The translations under genes were made by a program, and so were the position numbers. From Dehalococcoidia bacterium (GTDB lineage: Bacteria; Chloroflexota; Dehalococcoidia; Dehalococcoidales; UBA3254): a stretch of DNA of 64,000 bases. Numbering within the stretch: the stretch's first letter is position 1; every line of letters begins with the position of its first letter. The notes beneath the pieces were generated by a model, which worked only from the letters and a program-made list of their open reading frames with translations, did no database searches and was not told the origin of the DNA. Positions 29,375 through 40,118 of the stretch are shown here, piece by piece. The DNA is taken from the NCBI GenBank assembly GCA_025361145.1, contig JANYAV010000012.1:122270-186269 (forward strand). The letters are read 5' to 3'.

Positions 29375-32341
29375 TTAACTTGATTGACCGCAGCAATGCT
29401 TAAATTTTTTGCCGCTGCCGCAGGGACAGGTATCATTGCGGCCCACTTTTTCTCCACCTACTCGGGGCACATTTTTTGGAGCTTGATTGGAAGTGCCGGC
29501 AGCCCGTGATATAGGCGTGGAGATTTTTTTATCTTCCTCACGTTTGATATTCACGTGGAAAATCATGCGCGATACTTCCTGGCGGATGGTATCCAGTAAT
29601 AACTGAAAGTTTTGGTAACCCTGATTTTTGTAGGCATCTACAGCTTTGACTTGCCGCAGAGTTTGCCAGTTAGATTCTTGCCTGGCATTTTCCATTGCAG
29701 TCAGGTGTTCAACCCAGAGTTCGTCTATAATTTTTAACATAACCAGACGCTCCAGCAAACGCATGTCCTGAGCTCCGGTCGCTTGTTCCTTTTCTTCATA
29801 AGCCGTGTACGCGGCCTCAACCAGTTGATCTTCAATTGTCTCGGGATTTAATTCAACCAGCTTGGCTGCAGACAGGTCTTTAGGTATGGGAAAGATGCCG
29901 TTAACAGCTGTTACTAGAGAGTCAATATTCCATTCATCATTAGGACGGTTGCCCAGATGCTCAGTGGCTATTTTTCCGATCTCACGGCTGATCATATCCA
30001 GGATATTGGCCTTGAGGTCCGCTCCGCTTAAAACCTTCCTCCTCTCAGAATAGATTAATTCACGGTGCTTATTGACCACATCATCAAAATCCACCAGGTG
30101 CTTGCGGATGTCGAAATGATAGCCTTCTACTTTAATCTGGGAGTTTTCGATAGTCTTGCTGACCATGGAATTTTCAATAGGAATGCTCGGGTCAAGACCT
30201 ACCCATTTCATAATACCTTGAATGCGTTCGCCACCGAAACGGCGCATGATATCATCATCCAGCGCTACATAGAAACGGCTGCTGCCCGGGTCGCCCTGGC
30301 GTCCGCTTCTGCCCCTCAGCTGGTTATCGATACGCCGAGCTTCATGACGTTCGGTGCCGATGACGTGCAGCCCGCCCCGCGCCAGTACGCGATCATGACG
30401 TTCTTCCCAATCTTTATGGGCTTTTTTATATTCATTAGGTTCGCTAAAATCCTCAGCTTTGGGTTCACGACCACCCAGTAAAATATCCACACCGCGTCCG
30501 GCCATATTGGTGGCTACAGTGACCATCCCGGGTTTACCTGCGTCGGCGATGACCTGGGCCTCTTTTTCATGATTCTTGGCATTTAATATATTGAAACTGA
30601 CGCCTTTTCTTTTTAGCAACTCTCCCAGCATTTCGGATTTTTCAATCGACACTGTGCCCACCAGCACCGGTTGACCTGTTTGATTAACTTCATGAATCTC
30701 TTCTACAACAGCGTTATATTTGGCTTTCTCATCACGGTAAATACGATCGCCGTTATCCTCCCTCAGATTGGGTTTATTGGTCGGTATAACAACTACATCC
30801 AGTTTGTAAATCTTGTGGAACTCCTCCGCTTCGGTCAAAGCCGTACCTGTCATGCCCGCCAGTTTATCATACATGCGGAAGTAGTTTTGAATGGTAACGG
30901 TGGCGTAGGTTAAACTCTCTCTCTGCACCTTGACGCCTTCTTTGGCCTCAATGGTTTGATGCAGTCCTTCTGAATAGCGCCTACCCAGCATCAGACGTCC
31001 GGTAAACTCGTCTACAATTATGACTTCATTCTGATCGTTGACCACGTAATCGCGGTCTTTTTTGTAGAGTGCATGGGCTTGCATGGACTTGCGAAAAATA
31101 GAAAGAATATCGTGTTGTTTTTTGGCTTCATCGAAGCTGTGAGCTTTTTGGTCGGTTTCTTCCTCGCCCCCAAAGAGCTCCTCGATACTCATGTTGAAAG
31201 CCTGGGCCAGTTTTCTTTGTCCCCTATCAGTTTCTTTAACGGTATGGTCTTTTTCATAGGCAAAATAATCAAATTCAGTTCCCGACTCGTCTTGTTCTTC
31301 GGCTTCTTTTTCCGCGGTAGTTACCGGCTCGTGAGGTAGTAATTTTACTTTCATGCGGCTGACCACATTATTCACCGCTTGATAGATGTTCCCGGCTTCC
31401 TCGGCCATTCCGCTGATAATCAAAGGCGTTCTGGCTTCATCCACCAGCAGGTTATCCACCTCATCCACGACCCCGAAATTCAGAGGGCGCTGTACGCATT
31501 GTTTGAGGTCTATCACCATATTGTCCCTGAGATAATCGAAACCGAATTCAGAACTGGTACCGTAAGTAATATCGGACTGGTAGGCTTGTTGGCGAGAAAT
31601 AGATTTAAAATGCTTCCAGGTTTTATCTCCAGAATCATACGCAGGATCGAACAAGTAAGCCGGGGTATGCTCGGTGGGTGTTTGTTGAGGATAAATGGAG
31701 GCCACGCTCATTCCCAGGGCATTAAATACCGGGCCCATCCAGTAAGGGTCACGCCTTGCAAGGTAGTCATTGACTGTGATCAGGTGAGCCCCGCGTCCGG
31801 TCAAGGCATTCAGATAGAGTGGACAGGTGGCCACCAGAGTTTTTCCTTCACCGGTCTTCATTTCAGCGATCTTGCCCTGGTGCAGGATAATGCCGCCGAT
31901 TAATTGCACGTCAAAATGCCGCTGATGGATAGTGCGTTTGGCTGCTTCTCTGACCGCCGCGAAGGCCTCCGGCAGGATTTCATTAAGAGCTTGCTTTTCT
32001 GCAGCTTTGAGCTCTTTTTCTTTAATTTCTAATTCTTTTTCCAGGTCTTTGCATTCCTGGGATAGGGTTTCCTCTTGAATATCGTTTATAGCCGCTGTTT
32101 TACACTGCATTTTTTCATTTAATTCGAGGTGGGCTTTTTGGACTTCTTCACGGATAACCGCGCAATTTTTATTGATACGGCCTTTAAATTCTTCGGTCTT
32201 GGCCTTCAATTCTGCGTCGCTCAGTCGTTCGAAATCTGGCTCTATTTGATTGATTTTGGTTATTATTAATTTTACGCGGTCGACTTCTCTTTCATTAGAA
32301 TCCGTCATGCCGCCGAATAATCTTTTAAACATCCTCATCAC
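29375..32341 (-). CDS. secA: Preprotein translocase ATPase SecA with extended N-terminal region
   Basis: QLIGGIILHQGKIAEMKTGEGKTLVATCP; SEC-C zinc motif CPCGSGKKFKHCC. Confidence 0.97.
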   Translation of the reverse strand: MMRMFKRLFGGMTDSNEREVDRVKLIITKINQIEPDFERLSDAELKAKTEEFKGRINKNCAVIREEVQKAHLELNEKMQCKTAAINDIQEETLSQECKDLEKELEIKEKELKAAEKQALNEILPEAFAAVREAAKRTIHQRHFDVQLIGGIILHQGKIAEMKTGEGKTLVATCPLYLNALTGRGAHLITVNDYLARRDPYWMGPVFNALGMSVASIYPQQTPTEHTPAYLFDPAYDSGDKTWKHFKSISRQQAYQSDITYGTSSEFGFDYLRDNMVIDLKQCVQRPLNFGVVDEVDNLLVDEARTPLIISGMAEEAGNIYQAVNNVVSRMKVKLLPHEPVTTAEKEAEEQDESGTEFDYFAYEKDHTVKETDRGQRKLAQAFNMSIEELFGGEEETDQKAHSFDEAKKQHDILSIFRKSMQAHALYKKDRDYVVNDQNEVIIVDEFTGRLMLGRRYSEGLHQTIEAKEGVKVQRESLTYATVTIQNYFRMYDKLAGMTGTALTEAEEFHKIYKLDVVVIPTNKPNLREDNGDRIYRDEKAKYNAVVEEIHEVNQTGQPVLVGTVSIEKSEMLGELLKRKGVSFNILNAKNHEKEAQVIADAGKPGMVTVATNMAGRGVDILLGGREPKAEDFSEPNEYKKAHKDWEERHDRVLARGGLHVIGTERHEARRIDNQLRGRSGRQGDPGSSRFYVALDDDIMRRFGGERIQGIMKWVGLDPSIPIENSMVSKTIENSQIKVEGYHFDIRKHLVDFDDVVNKHRELIYSERRKVLSGADLKANILDMISREIGKIATEHLGNRPNDEWNIDSLVTAVNGIFPIPKDLSAAKLVELNPETIEDQLVEAAYTAYEEKEQATGAQDMRLLERLVMLKIIDELWVEHLTAMENARQESNWQTLRQVKAVDAYKNQGYQNFQLLLDTIRQEVSRMIFHVNIKREEDKKISTPISRAAGTSNQAPKNVPRVGGEKVGRNDTCPCGSGKKFKHCCGQSS

Positions 32342-32558
32342 CTTCTAAAAGTTGTCTGGCTTGTTCGGCCAACGAATGTGGAACCATCACGCGGTATTCG
32401 CCTAATCCGTCGATTACAAAGACATGCACCGAAGGGGCAGCGGAAGAAACTAACATCGCCGGAATGTCATAGCTCACCAGTTTAGCTTTAATGATTTGGG
32501 CTTCAGCTTCACCATGAGCTAGATAGACTTCCTCGGGCGTTACTTCAGGGCGGCTCAT
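32325..32558 (-). CDS. Small DUF2007-like putative signal transducing protein
   Basis: VYLAHGEAEAQIIKAKLVSYDIPAMLVS...YRVMVPHSLAEQARQLL. Confidence 0.65.
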   Translation of the reverse strand: MSRPEVTPEEVYLAHGEAEAQIIKAKLVSYDIPAMLVSSAAPSVHVFVIDGLGEYRVMVPHSLAEQARQLLEGDEDV

Positions 32559-32566
32559 TTATTCCT

Positions 32567-33508
32567 CTATTCGAACATAGCGCCGATCGACATACCTGTA
32601 TGGATGCGGTGAATCGCTTCTCCCAGCAAAGGCGCCATGGACAGTACTTTAATCTTATCCAGTCTCTTGTTGGGGCCAAGAGGAATGGTGTCTGTTATCA
32701 CGATTTCTTTAACTGCGCTGCTTTCGATTCTTTTTATAGCGGGACCGGAGAGCACAGCATGAGTGCAGCATGAATACACACCCTGCACACCGCGCTCGAT
32801 CAAAGTATTTACCACATTGATCAACGAACCTGCGGTATCAATTTCGTCATCCAAAATAAGAGCCATCTTGCCTGCCACTTCACCTATTACATTGAGTGTT
32901 TCAGTACGGTCGGCGTTGCCTAGACGTCTTTTTTCCATGATGGCCAGGGGTACATTCATTTTTTCAGCTAAATCTCTGGCTCTCTTGGAGATACCGATAT
33001 CCGAGGCGACCACAATCAGGTTGCCGTTAAGTTTCTTTTCAACAAAATAATTGGCTAGAACATTTAAGGCAGTCAACTCATCTACAGGGATATTAAAAAA
33101 GCCCTGGATTTGTGGGGCATGCAGGTCAATAGTCAAGAGCCGGTTGGCGCCGGCGACAGTTAATAGATCAGCCATCAAACGGGCGGTAATGGGCACCCTT
33201 GGTTGATCCTTTTTATCGGTGCGGCCATAACCGTAATAGGGTATTACCGCCGTAATACGGCCAGCTGATGCTCTTTTAAAGGCGTCGATCATGATAAGCA
33301 GTTCGACCAGATTATTGTTGACCGGCGCACAAATTGACTGAACTACGAATATATCTCTTTCACGCACGTTTTCAAGTATACGCACGAAGGTGTTTTCATT
33401 GGAGAATTGAAATACCTCGCATTTACCTAGCGGGATTTCAAGATAGTCGACAATGGCCTGAGCCAGAGCAGGATTGGCATTCCCGCTAAATACTTTTAAT
33501 TCTTCCAT
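32567..33508 (-). CDS. prs: Ribose-phosphate pyrophosphokinase
   Basis: PYYGYGRTDKKDQPRVPITARLMADLL; LLTIDLHAPQIQGFF; DDEIDTAGS. Confidence 0.94.
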   Translation of the reverse strand: MEELKVFSGNANPALAQAIVDYLEIPLGKCEVFQFSNENTFVRILENVRERDIFVVQSICAPVNNNLVELLIMIDAFKRASAGRITAVIPYYGYGRTDKKDQPRVPITARLMADLLTVAGANRLLTIDLHAPQIQGFFNIPVDELTALNVLANYFVEKKLNGNLIVVASDIGISKRARDLAEKMNVPLAIMEKRRLGNADRTETLNVIGEVAGKMALILDDEIDTAGSLINVVNTLIERGVQGVYSCCTHAVLSGPAIKRIESSAVKEIVITDTIPLGPNKRLDKIKVLSMAPLLGEAIHRIHTGMSIGAMFE

Positions 33509-33560
33509 TCGGAATCTCCCTCTTTAATAATCTAATCACCACGTGCCAATACACCAGTCT

Positions 33561-33569
33561 ATTATAGCA
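33561..33569 (-). promoter_or_regulatory. Extended -10 (TGCTATAAT) upstream of prs
   Basis: Minus strand GTGCTATAATAG. Confidence 0.45.
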
Positions 33570-33626
33570 CTAACGGTTAGCTTACTCACCCTGACTATCT
33601 CGCAGATAGAAGCCTGAATATTGTAA

Positions 33627-36305
33627 TTAGCTAACCGAATCAAAACGGGCTAACTGCTGCTGCAAACGCTCCATTTTATCCTTGCCAGCTGTCAATCTGT
33701 CCCGTTCTTTTTGGATTACTGCCGGGGGTGCCTTGCCTGTAAATGCGACATCGCTCAGGCGCACTTCCAGACGCTCGACGTTGGTTTTTACCTCTGCCAG
33801 GTCCTTTTGCAGGCGGGCTTTTTCGGCTTCCATATCTACCATGCTGGCGAGTGGGATCACCACTTCGCAGTCTTTAAGCACCAGTACCAAATCATTATCG
33901 TTAGATTGGCCTTGATGGTGGGTGTTGTTTACTTCCAGCGGTTTGGCTTGAGCCAGGGATTGTATGGTCTGATAGTATCCTTTTAAACTCTCCGCCATTT
34001 CGCCAGCATAGATATGAGCTTCAATCCACTTGTTGCTTTCCACTTTATGCTCGGCTCTACTATTGCGGATGGCATGGACTATCTCGATAACAGTCTCAAT
34101 GATGTGCTCAGCTTCTTGATCCAGGGTTTCTTCATCGCCTGATGGATAAGCTGCTATCATAATAGATTCAGGCTGACCACTGTTGGTTGGTATTTTTTGC
34201 TTTATAATCTGCCAGAGTTCCTCGGTGATAAAGGGCATGAAGGGATGGAGCAGTCGCAGCGAGGTTTCCAGCGTATGCACAAGCACCGGCAAGGGAGAAA
34301 CCGCCTTATCATCTCTTAGACGGATCTTGGCGATTTCGATGTACCAATCGCAGAATTCACTCCACAGGAAATCGTAAATCTGGCGCTGAGCTTCCCCGAA
34401 TTGGAAATCCTGCATTAAGGCGATTGAACTGATGATGACCCTGTTTAATCGGCTTAAAATCCAGCGATCCTCAATCGGCAAGCCACTTTTAACCAGGGTT
34501 AAGTCTTTCTGATTACCTTCCAGGTTCTTGATCATGAAACGTGAGGCATTCCAGAGTTTATTGGCAAAGTTACGGCTGGATTCCAAGCGTGAAGCTGCCA
34601 TTTTCATATCATTGCCGGGGGATGTTCCGGTTGATAGAGCAAAACGCAGAGCATCTGTCCCGTACTCTTTTATAGCGTCCAGTGGATTGAGCACGTTGCC
34701 CTTAACTTTGCTCATTTTTTCGCCTTTTTCGTCTCTTACCAGACCGTGAAGGTAAACGGTATGAAAAGGTATTTCACCGGTATTCTCAATGCCCATCATA
34801 ATCATGCGGGCAACCCAGTGAAAAATGATATCATACCCTGTTTCCATCACGGAGGTGGGATAGAAATATTTAAAATCCTCGGTCTGATTGGGCCAGCCTA
34901 GAGTACAGTGCGGCCACAGACCTGAGCTGAACCATGTGTCCAGAACGTCTTTGTCCTGTTCAAGATTTTTAGACCCGCAGGTGCAAGTGGAAGGGTCTTC
35001 GATGCTAACGATTGTTTCTCCGCAGTCGCTGCAATACCAGACAGGAATACGATGTCCCCACCATAACTGGCGGCTGATGCACCAGTCACGGATATTTTCC
35101 ATCCAGTTCAGATAGACCTTTTCAAAACGCTCGGGGATGATCTTGATACGTCCGTCTTTAACCGCTTCAATCGCCGGTTTGGCCAGTTGGGGCATATTCA
35201 CAAACCATTGTTTACTGGCCAGAGGCTCGATAATGGTCTGGCAGCGCTGGCAATGACCGACAGCGTGAGAATAATCCTCAATCTTATCCAATAAACCCAG
35301 ATTTTGCAGTTCTTCAACTATTTTTTTACGGGCTTCAAATCTATCCAGTCCCTTGTAAGGCCCGGCGTTGTCATTTAAACTGGCATCATTATTCAAGATA
35401 TTAATAGCGGCTAATTTATGGCGCAGTCCGATCTCGAAATCCACAGGGTCATGAGATGGAGTGACCTTTACTGCACCGGTTCCGAAGGCGAGGTCGATGG
35501 CTTCATCTGCCACGATCGGAATAACGCGGTTTATCAGGGGCAATATTATTTTTTTCCCTACCCAGCCGGCAAACCTGGCGTCTTTAGGATTAACCGCTAC
35601 CGCGGTATCTCCCAGCATAGTTTCGGGGCGGGTGGTGGCTACTGTAATATAGTCTTTACCGTTTTCCAGCGGATAGCGGATATACCAGAGGTGACCGGAT
35701 TCATCTTTATGCTCGACTTCCAGGTCGGAGAGCACGGTTGCGCAGCGCGGACACCAGTTGGTAATCCTTTCCCCTCGGTAAATTAGGCCTTTTTTATATA
35801 GATTGAAAAAAGTGGTTCTGACAGCGAGACTCGGTCCCGGATCAAGGGTATAGGCTTCCCGGCTCCAATCACAGGAAACACCCAGCTTTTTGTGCTGATT
35901 TGTTATTGAAGCGCGGGCTTTAGCCGCCCATTCTTTCATCCGTATGTCGAATTTATCCCGGCCGAGTTGATATCTGGTTGTTTTTTCTTTAGCCAGCATT
36001 CTTTCCACTACCACCTGGGCTGCGATACCTGAATGGTCTACTCCCGGGATCCAGAGAGAGGGATCGCCCATCATGCGGTGCCAGCGGATCATAATGTCTT
36101 CCAGTGTGGCAGTTAAAGCATGGCCTACATGCAGTTCTCCTGTGACGTTGGGGGGAGGCATAATGATGGTAAAAGGTTTTTTTGAGGGATCGATTTTGGG
36201 TTTAAAATAGCCCTTCTCCATCCAGAATTGATACCATTTGTCTTCGACATTGGTAGGATCGTATGCTTTGGCCATTTCATTCTGTGTTGAATCTATCTCT
36301 GACAT
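33627..36305 (-). CDS. valS: Valyl-tRNA synthetase
   Basis: PPPNVTGELHVGHAL; KMSKVKGN; C-terminal coiled coil. Confidence 0.97.
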   Translation of the reverse strand: MSEIDSTQNEMAKAYDPTNVEDKWYQFWMEKGYFKPKIDPSKKPFTIIMPPPNVTGELHVGHALTATLEDIMIRWHRMMGDPSLWIPGVDHSGIAAQVVVERMLAKEKTTRYQLGRDKFDIRMKEWAAKARASITNQHKKLGVSCDWSREAYTLDPGPSLAVRTTFFNLYKKGLIYRGERITNWCPRCATVLSDLEVEHKDESGHLWYIRYPLENGKDYITVATTRPETMLGDTAVAVNPKDARFAGWVGKKIILPLINRVIPIVADEAIDLAFGTGAVKVTPSHDPVDFEIGLRHKLAAINILNNDASLNDNAGPYKGLDRFEARKKIVEELQNLGLLDKIEDYSHAVGHCQRCQTIIEPLASKQWFVNMPQLAKPAIEAVKDGRIKIIPERFEKVYLNWMENIRDWCISRQLWWGHRIPVWYCSDCGETIVSIEDPSTCTCGSKNLEQDKDVLDTWFSSGLWPHCTLGWPNQTEDFKYFYPTSVMETGYDIIFHWVARMIMMGIENTGEIPFHTVYLHGLVRDEKGEKMSKVKGNVLNPLDAIKEYGTDALRFALSTGTSPGNDMKMAASRLESSRNFANKLWNASRFMIKNLEGNQKDLTLVKSGLPIEDRWILSRLNRVIISSIALMQDFQFGEAQRQIYDFLWSEFCDWYIEIAKIRLRDDKAVSPLPVLVHTLETSLRLLHPFMPFITEELWQIIKQKIPTNSGQPESIMIAAYPSGDEETLDQEAEHIIETVIEIVHAIRNSRAEHKVESNKWIEAHIYAGEMAESLKGYYQTIQSLAQAKPLEVNNTHHQGQSNDNDLVLVLKDCEVVIPLASMVDMEAEKARLQKDLAEVKTNVERLEVRLSDVAFTGKAPPAVIQKERDRLTAGKDKMERLQQQLARFDSVS

Positions 36306-36384
36306 TTTATTTCCTTTTCACTTAAATACCCAATCTTATACTATCTTAAAATAAATATCCGATAATTGCATTCCCCAAAAAGAA

Positions 36385-36400
36385 GGGGGCCTTAGCCCCC
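36385..36400 (-). terminator. Terminator after coaBC
   Basis: GGGGGC-CTTA-GCCCCC followed on minus by CTTCTTTTT. Confidence 0.75.
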
Positions 36401-36435
36401 CTAATAAACTTCATTAAACCTGGAAAGGGGACATA

Positions 36436-37635
36436 TCAGGCTTTTGGCTGATCAACCAGCAGTCTAACGACTCTGTCTAGTATACGATCGGCTACTGCTC
36501 GCTTGCTCATCACCGCCAGATTCTCCGGCATACCATCTTTGCCTATTAAGACTACCTTATTGGTATCGGCGCCAAATCCACTATGCTCTTCAGTAATATC
36601 ATTAGCCACGACCAAATCCAGTTTCTTGTTTTTTACCTTTTTCCTGGCATTGGCAATTAAATCCTGGCTTTCAGCCGCGAAACCTATTTTTAAAAAGGTG
36701 CCTTTAACTTCCGCCAGTATATCCGGAGTATGTACCAGCTTCAAGGTCAGATCGCCTCTTTCTTTCTTGATCTTGTTTACAGACGTCTCAGCTACTTGAT
36801 AGTCCGCAACGGCTGCGGCCATAATTAGCGCGTGTGTGTCGATTACCGCTTTCGCAACTTCTTTCTGCATCTGAACCGCTGTTTCTACTTCCGAGATGCG
36901 TATTCCCACCGGTCTATTGAGAGCGGTAGGGGTTGTAATTAACGTGACTTCAGCACCCCTGTCACGTGCGGCTTCGGCCAGAGCGTAGCCCATTTTTCCG
37001 GAAGATCTATTGCTGATGACTCTCACAGGGTCGATCGGCTCATGCGTCCCACCGGCGGTAACTACGATGCGTTTTCCTGCTAGATCGCCTTTTTGGCCCA
37101 GGACCATTTTAATATGGCTGATAATAACCTCAGTCTCCGGTAAACGACCCTGGCCGAGGCCGCCGGAGGCTAAACGTCCTACTGCTGGTTCGATGATATA
37201 GTAACCTCTATTCACCAGTTTGGCGCTATTCTCCCGGGTGACTGGATTTTCCCACATAGCAGTATGCATGGCTGGTGCGAAAATCACTGGTGCGTGTGTA
37301 GCTAGCACTGTGGTTGTCAGCATATCGTCAGCCAACCCTCCCGTGATCTTGGCCATCACATTGGCAGTGGCTGGAACAATAACAATTACATCAGCTATTT
37401 CAGATAATGCAATATGGTTAATACGGTGTTCAGCATCTGTATCGAACATATCTATGATCACTGAATTTGATGTGAGGGCTTCAAAAGTAAGGGGAGTTAC
37501 GAATTCCAGCGCGTTTTTGGTCATAATGACCCTGACCACAGCTCCGGCCTGCGTGAGCTTACTGGCCAGGTCAGCCGCCTTATAAACGGCAATACCACCG
37601 GTGACCCCCAGAACTATTGTTTTTCCCGTCAACAT
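36436..37635 (-). CDS. coaBC: Bifunctional phosphopantothenoylcysteine decarboxylase/synthetase
   Basis: TGGIAVYKAADLASKL; INHIALS; VTAGGTHEPIDPVRVISNRSSGKMG. Confidence 0.95.
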   Translation of the reverse strand: MLTGKTIVLGVTGGIAVYKAADLASKLTQAGAVVRVIMTKNALEFVTPLTFEALTSNSVIIDMFDTDAEHRINHIALSEIADVIVIVPATANVMAKITGGLADDMLTTTVLATHAPVIFAPAMHTAMWENPVTRENSAKLVNRGYYIIEPAVGRLASGGLGQGRLPETEVIISHIKMVLGQKGDLAGKRIVVTAGGTHEPIDPVRVISNRSSGKMGYALAEAARDRGAEVTLITTPTALNRPVGIRISEVETAVQMQKEVAKAVIDTHALIMAAAVADYQVAETSVNKIKKERGDLTLKLVHTPDILAEVKGTFLKIGFAAESQDLIANARKKVKNKKLDLVVANDITEEHSGFGADTNKVVLIGKDGMPENLAVMSKRAVADRILDRVVRLLVDQPKA

Positions 37636-37645
37636 AAGCGCTTCC

Positions 37646-38416
37646 TTATACGGACTTATTCAGATCATACACCATCCGCAAACCCTGAAATATCAGGTTG
37701 GGATTGACTACATCAATCACGTCTGTTTCTTTAGAAAATATATCTGTAAAGCCGCCTGTCAGAATAACGCGGGCTTTTTCCGGCAATTCTCTCTGAATGC
37801 GGGCAATCATGCCTTCAATTAAGCCTACATAGCCGTAAACAATTCCTGACTGCATCGCGGTAGTTGTATTGGTGCCGATGGCTTTGCTGGGGCGTACCAA
37901 TTTGACGCGAGGCAGCATGGCTGTGCGGGCGAAGAGAGCTTCAGCGCCGGTTTGTAGACCCGGAGAAATTGCTCCGCCGGTATACTCACCGCTTTTGGAT
38001 ACGGTATCAAAGGTTGTGGCTGTTCCCATATCCACAATAATCAATGGCCCACCGTATAGGTGATAGGCGGCCGCGCTGTGCACAATACGGTCAGGTCCTA
38101 CTTCCCTCGGATTATCCATACGGATTTTCATACCGGTCTTGGTTCCGGCTCCAACAATTAGAATTTTGGTGTTGAAATGGCGGGTGAAAAGGTCTTCCAG
38201 AGTACCTATCATGGGCGGTACAACCGAACACAAGCATACATCTGTAATATCTGATGTGCGTAATCCAGCTTCCCCCAAAAGAGGGAATAATAAAGCTGCA
38301 TATTCATCTGGCATACGGCTCATGCTGGTTGCCATACGCCAAGTCACACGCAGTTCGTTGTTATCGAACACGCCCAGTCCCATTCCGGTATTACCTACAT
38401 CTATCGTCAGAAGCAT
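37646..38416 (-). CDS. coaX: Type III pantothenate kinase
   Basis: LLTIDVGNTGMGLGVFD; PREVGPDRIVHSAAA; VDMGTATTFD. Confidence 0.95.
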   Translation of the reverse strand: MLLTIDVGNTGMGLGVFDNNELRVTWRMATSMSRMPDEYAALLFPLLGEAGLRTSDITDVCLCSVVPPMIGTLEDLFTRHFNTKILIVGAGTKTGMKIRMDNPREVGPDRIVHSAAAYHLYGGPLIIVDMGTATTFDTVSKSGEYTGGAISPGLQTGAEALFARTAMLPRVKLVRPSKAIGTNTTTAMQSGIVYGYVGLIEGMIARIQRELPEKARVILTGGFTDIFSKETDVIDVVNPNLIFQGLRMVYDLNKSV

Positions 38417-38440
38417 AAATCACCCCATAGATATTGTAAG

Positions 38441-40048
38441 TTAAACCTCTTTCAGTTGTCTAATCGCCACAGGCAATACCAATAGAAGATCTGAAGCTAT
38501 CATACCAGCGTCGCCGATTTCCGCTTTTACCAGTTCACCCGCTAAACCATGTATATACACACCGCAGCTAGTCGCCTCAAAACAGGACAATCCCTGGGCT
38601 TTAAAACCGGCTATGGCTCCAGCCAGTACATCGCCGGTACCTGCTGACGCTAGTCCAGCGTTAGCGAAAGGACTAATGCTCACCCGCCCGTCCGGAGCGG
38701 CGATAACGGTGTACGCGCCTTTAAGTACAATGGTTTTATTCCACCTGGCGGCGGCTTCTTTAGCTATTTCTAGACGCTTGGATTGGACCTCATCGATGGA
38801 TTTACCAGTCAACCTGGCCATTTCACCGGCATGCGGTGTTAGAATAGCATCTTCAGTGAAGAGTTTCCACCATTCTGGTTTTCGCGCCAGAGCGTTGAGT
38901 CCGTCCGCATCTACCACTACAGCAGGGTGTTGGCTCGGGCGGTCGAATAGGATTTTATATACTAGATCGACTACCGGCGGGTTCTGTCCGAGTCCACAGC
39001 CTATCAGCAGCACGTCATATAGAGGTAGTTGCTGTTGCAGAATATTGGCTGCTTCAGCAGAGGGCAGACCTAGGGCGATCTCTGGCAGAGGCAGGAAGGT
39101 TGCTTCGGTCAGTTTAGAGGCCAGAATAGGTAGCAGGCTGTGAGCAATTGCCAGGGTTGCCAGTCCGGCTCCCACCCTGATCACCCCGCTGCAAGATAAA
39201 TAAGCGGCGCCTAGATAATTAATAGATCCGGTAACCGCCAAAACTTTGCCCCAGGTGCCTTTGTTAGAATAAGGCTGCCGCACCGGTAGCATCGCGGACA
39301 CACTTGAATCAGTCAATAATTCAGTTGTTATGTGGTCTGTCAGTTTAGGCAGGATTCCAATGTCAACAATCCGGATCAAACCTGCCCTTTCTGAACCAGG
39401 ATGATTATATAGGCCAGTCTTAGGGAAACCTAAGGTGATGGTACTGTCAACGCTTGGGGTGGCCGGATCGACGGAGCCTGTATCTGGGTTTAAACCTGAG
39501 GGTAAATCAAGAGCAAATAATCGAAGGGAGCGTCTTTGTAGTCTGGCGGTATGGGTGGCTTTAAGTAGATGGGCTAAAGCCCCTTCGATTGGGCGGGTTT
39601 TACCTGTCCCTAAGATGGCGTCCACGACGGCAGTAGCTTCGGAAAGCCACTCCTCGAACTTGCTCAGTTTAACATCGTTATCTAACTCACAAATATGAAT
39701 ACTGCGCTTTTTAACCTGCTCCAGATTAGCGTCATTAGATGGACGTTTATTGCATAAATAAGTCTTGACTTTGCTTATTCCCCAATCGTAAAGGTAACGA
39801 GCAACTACCAGTCCGTCGCCTCCGTTATTACCCGGCCCTATCAGGATCAGGACATTGTGTTTTCTGAGGTCGCCTAACTGCCTTTGGATTTCCTCAGCCA
39901 CGGCTTTCCCTGCGTTCTCCATCAGGACATCCGTCGTAATGCCTGATTTCGCTGAATCATGTTCTGCCTGCTGCATCTGAGAAATAGTAACAATCTTCAT
40001 TTCTCTTTCTTCGGTAACGGTGTCATCTACGCCTTTTACCCTTGTCAA
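38441..40048 (-). CDS. nnr: Bifunctional NAD(P)H-hydrate epimerase/dehydratase
   Basis: IGPGNNGGDGLVVARYL; LTPHAGEMARL; NAGLASAGTGDVLAG. Confidence 0.94.
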   Translation of the reverse strand: MTRVKGVDDTVTEEREMKIVTISQMQQAEHDSAKSGITTDVLMENAGKAVAEEIQRQLGDLRKHNVLILIGPGNNGGDGLVVARYLYDWGISKVKTYLCNKRPSNDANLEQVKKRSIHICELDNDVKLSKFEEWLSEATAVVDAILGTGKTRPIEGALAHLLKATHTARLQRRSLRLFALDLPSGLNPDTGSVDPATPSVDSTITLGFPKTGLYNHPGSERAGLIRIVDIGILPKLTDHITTELLTDSSVSAMLPVRQPYSNKGTWGKVLAVTGSINYLGAAYLSCSGVIRVGAGLATLAIAHSLLPILASKLTEATFLPLPEIALGLPSAEAANILQQQLPLYDVLLIGCGLGQNPPVVDLVYKILFDRPSQHPAVVVDADGLNALARKPEWWKLFTEDAILTPHAGEMARLTGKSIDEVQSKRLEIAKEAAARWNKTIVLKGAYTVIAAPDGRVSISPFANAGLASAGTGDVLAGAIAGFKAQGLSCFEATSCGVYIHGLAGELVKAEIGDAGMIASDLLLVLPVAIRQLKEV

Positions 40049-40090
40049 AAGAAGACGCCTTACGAAACCCCGTCTCCTTTTCTCAAAATT

Positions 40091-40118
40091 AGAAACTCGA
40101 AACTGGGAACTCGCAGCT
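40091..40118. repeat. Heptanucleotide repeat tract
   Basis: agaaact cgaaact gggaact cgcagct. Confidence 0.65.

Noticed and set aside
30065-30481. 138-aa plus-strand ORF inside secA
   Set aside because: Antisense shadow ORF.
31379-31903. 174-aa plus-strand ORF inside secA
   Set aside because: Fully antisense to SecA conserved domains; no independent evidence.
35418-35786. 122-aa plus-strand ORF inside valS
   Set aside because: Antisense shadow ORF of ValS.
33627-36305. ValRS KMSKV instead of KMSKS
   Set aside because: Last position of this motif varies in class I synthetases; unlikely to matter.
36436-37635. CoaC motifs PAMHTAMW and RLASGGLGQGRLPE instead of PxMNxxMW / ACGDxGxGRM
   Set aside because: Comparable His/non-Cys variants are, to my knowledge, found in actinobacterial CoaBC; likely a normal subtype.
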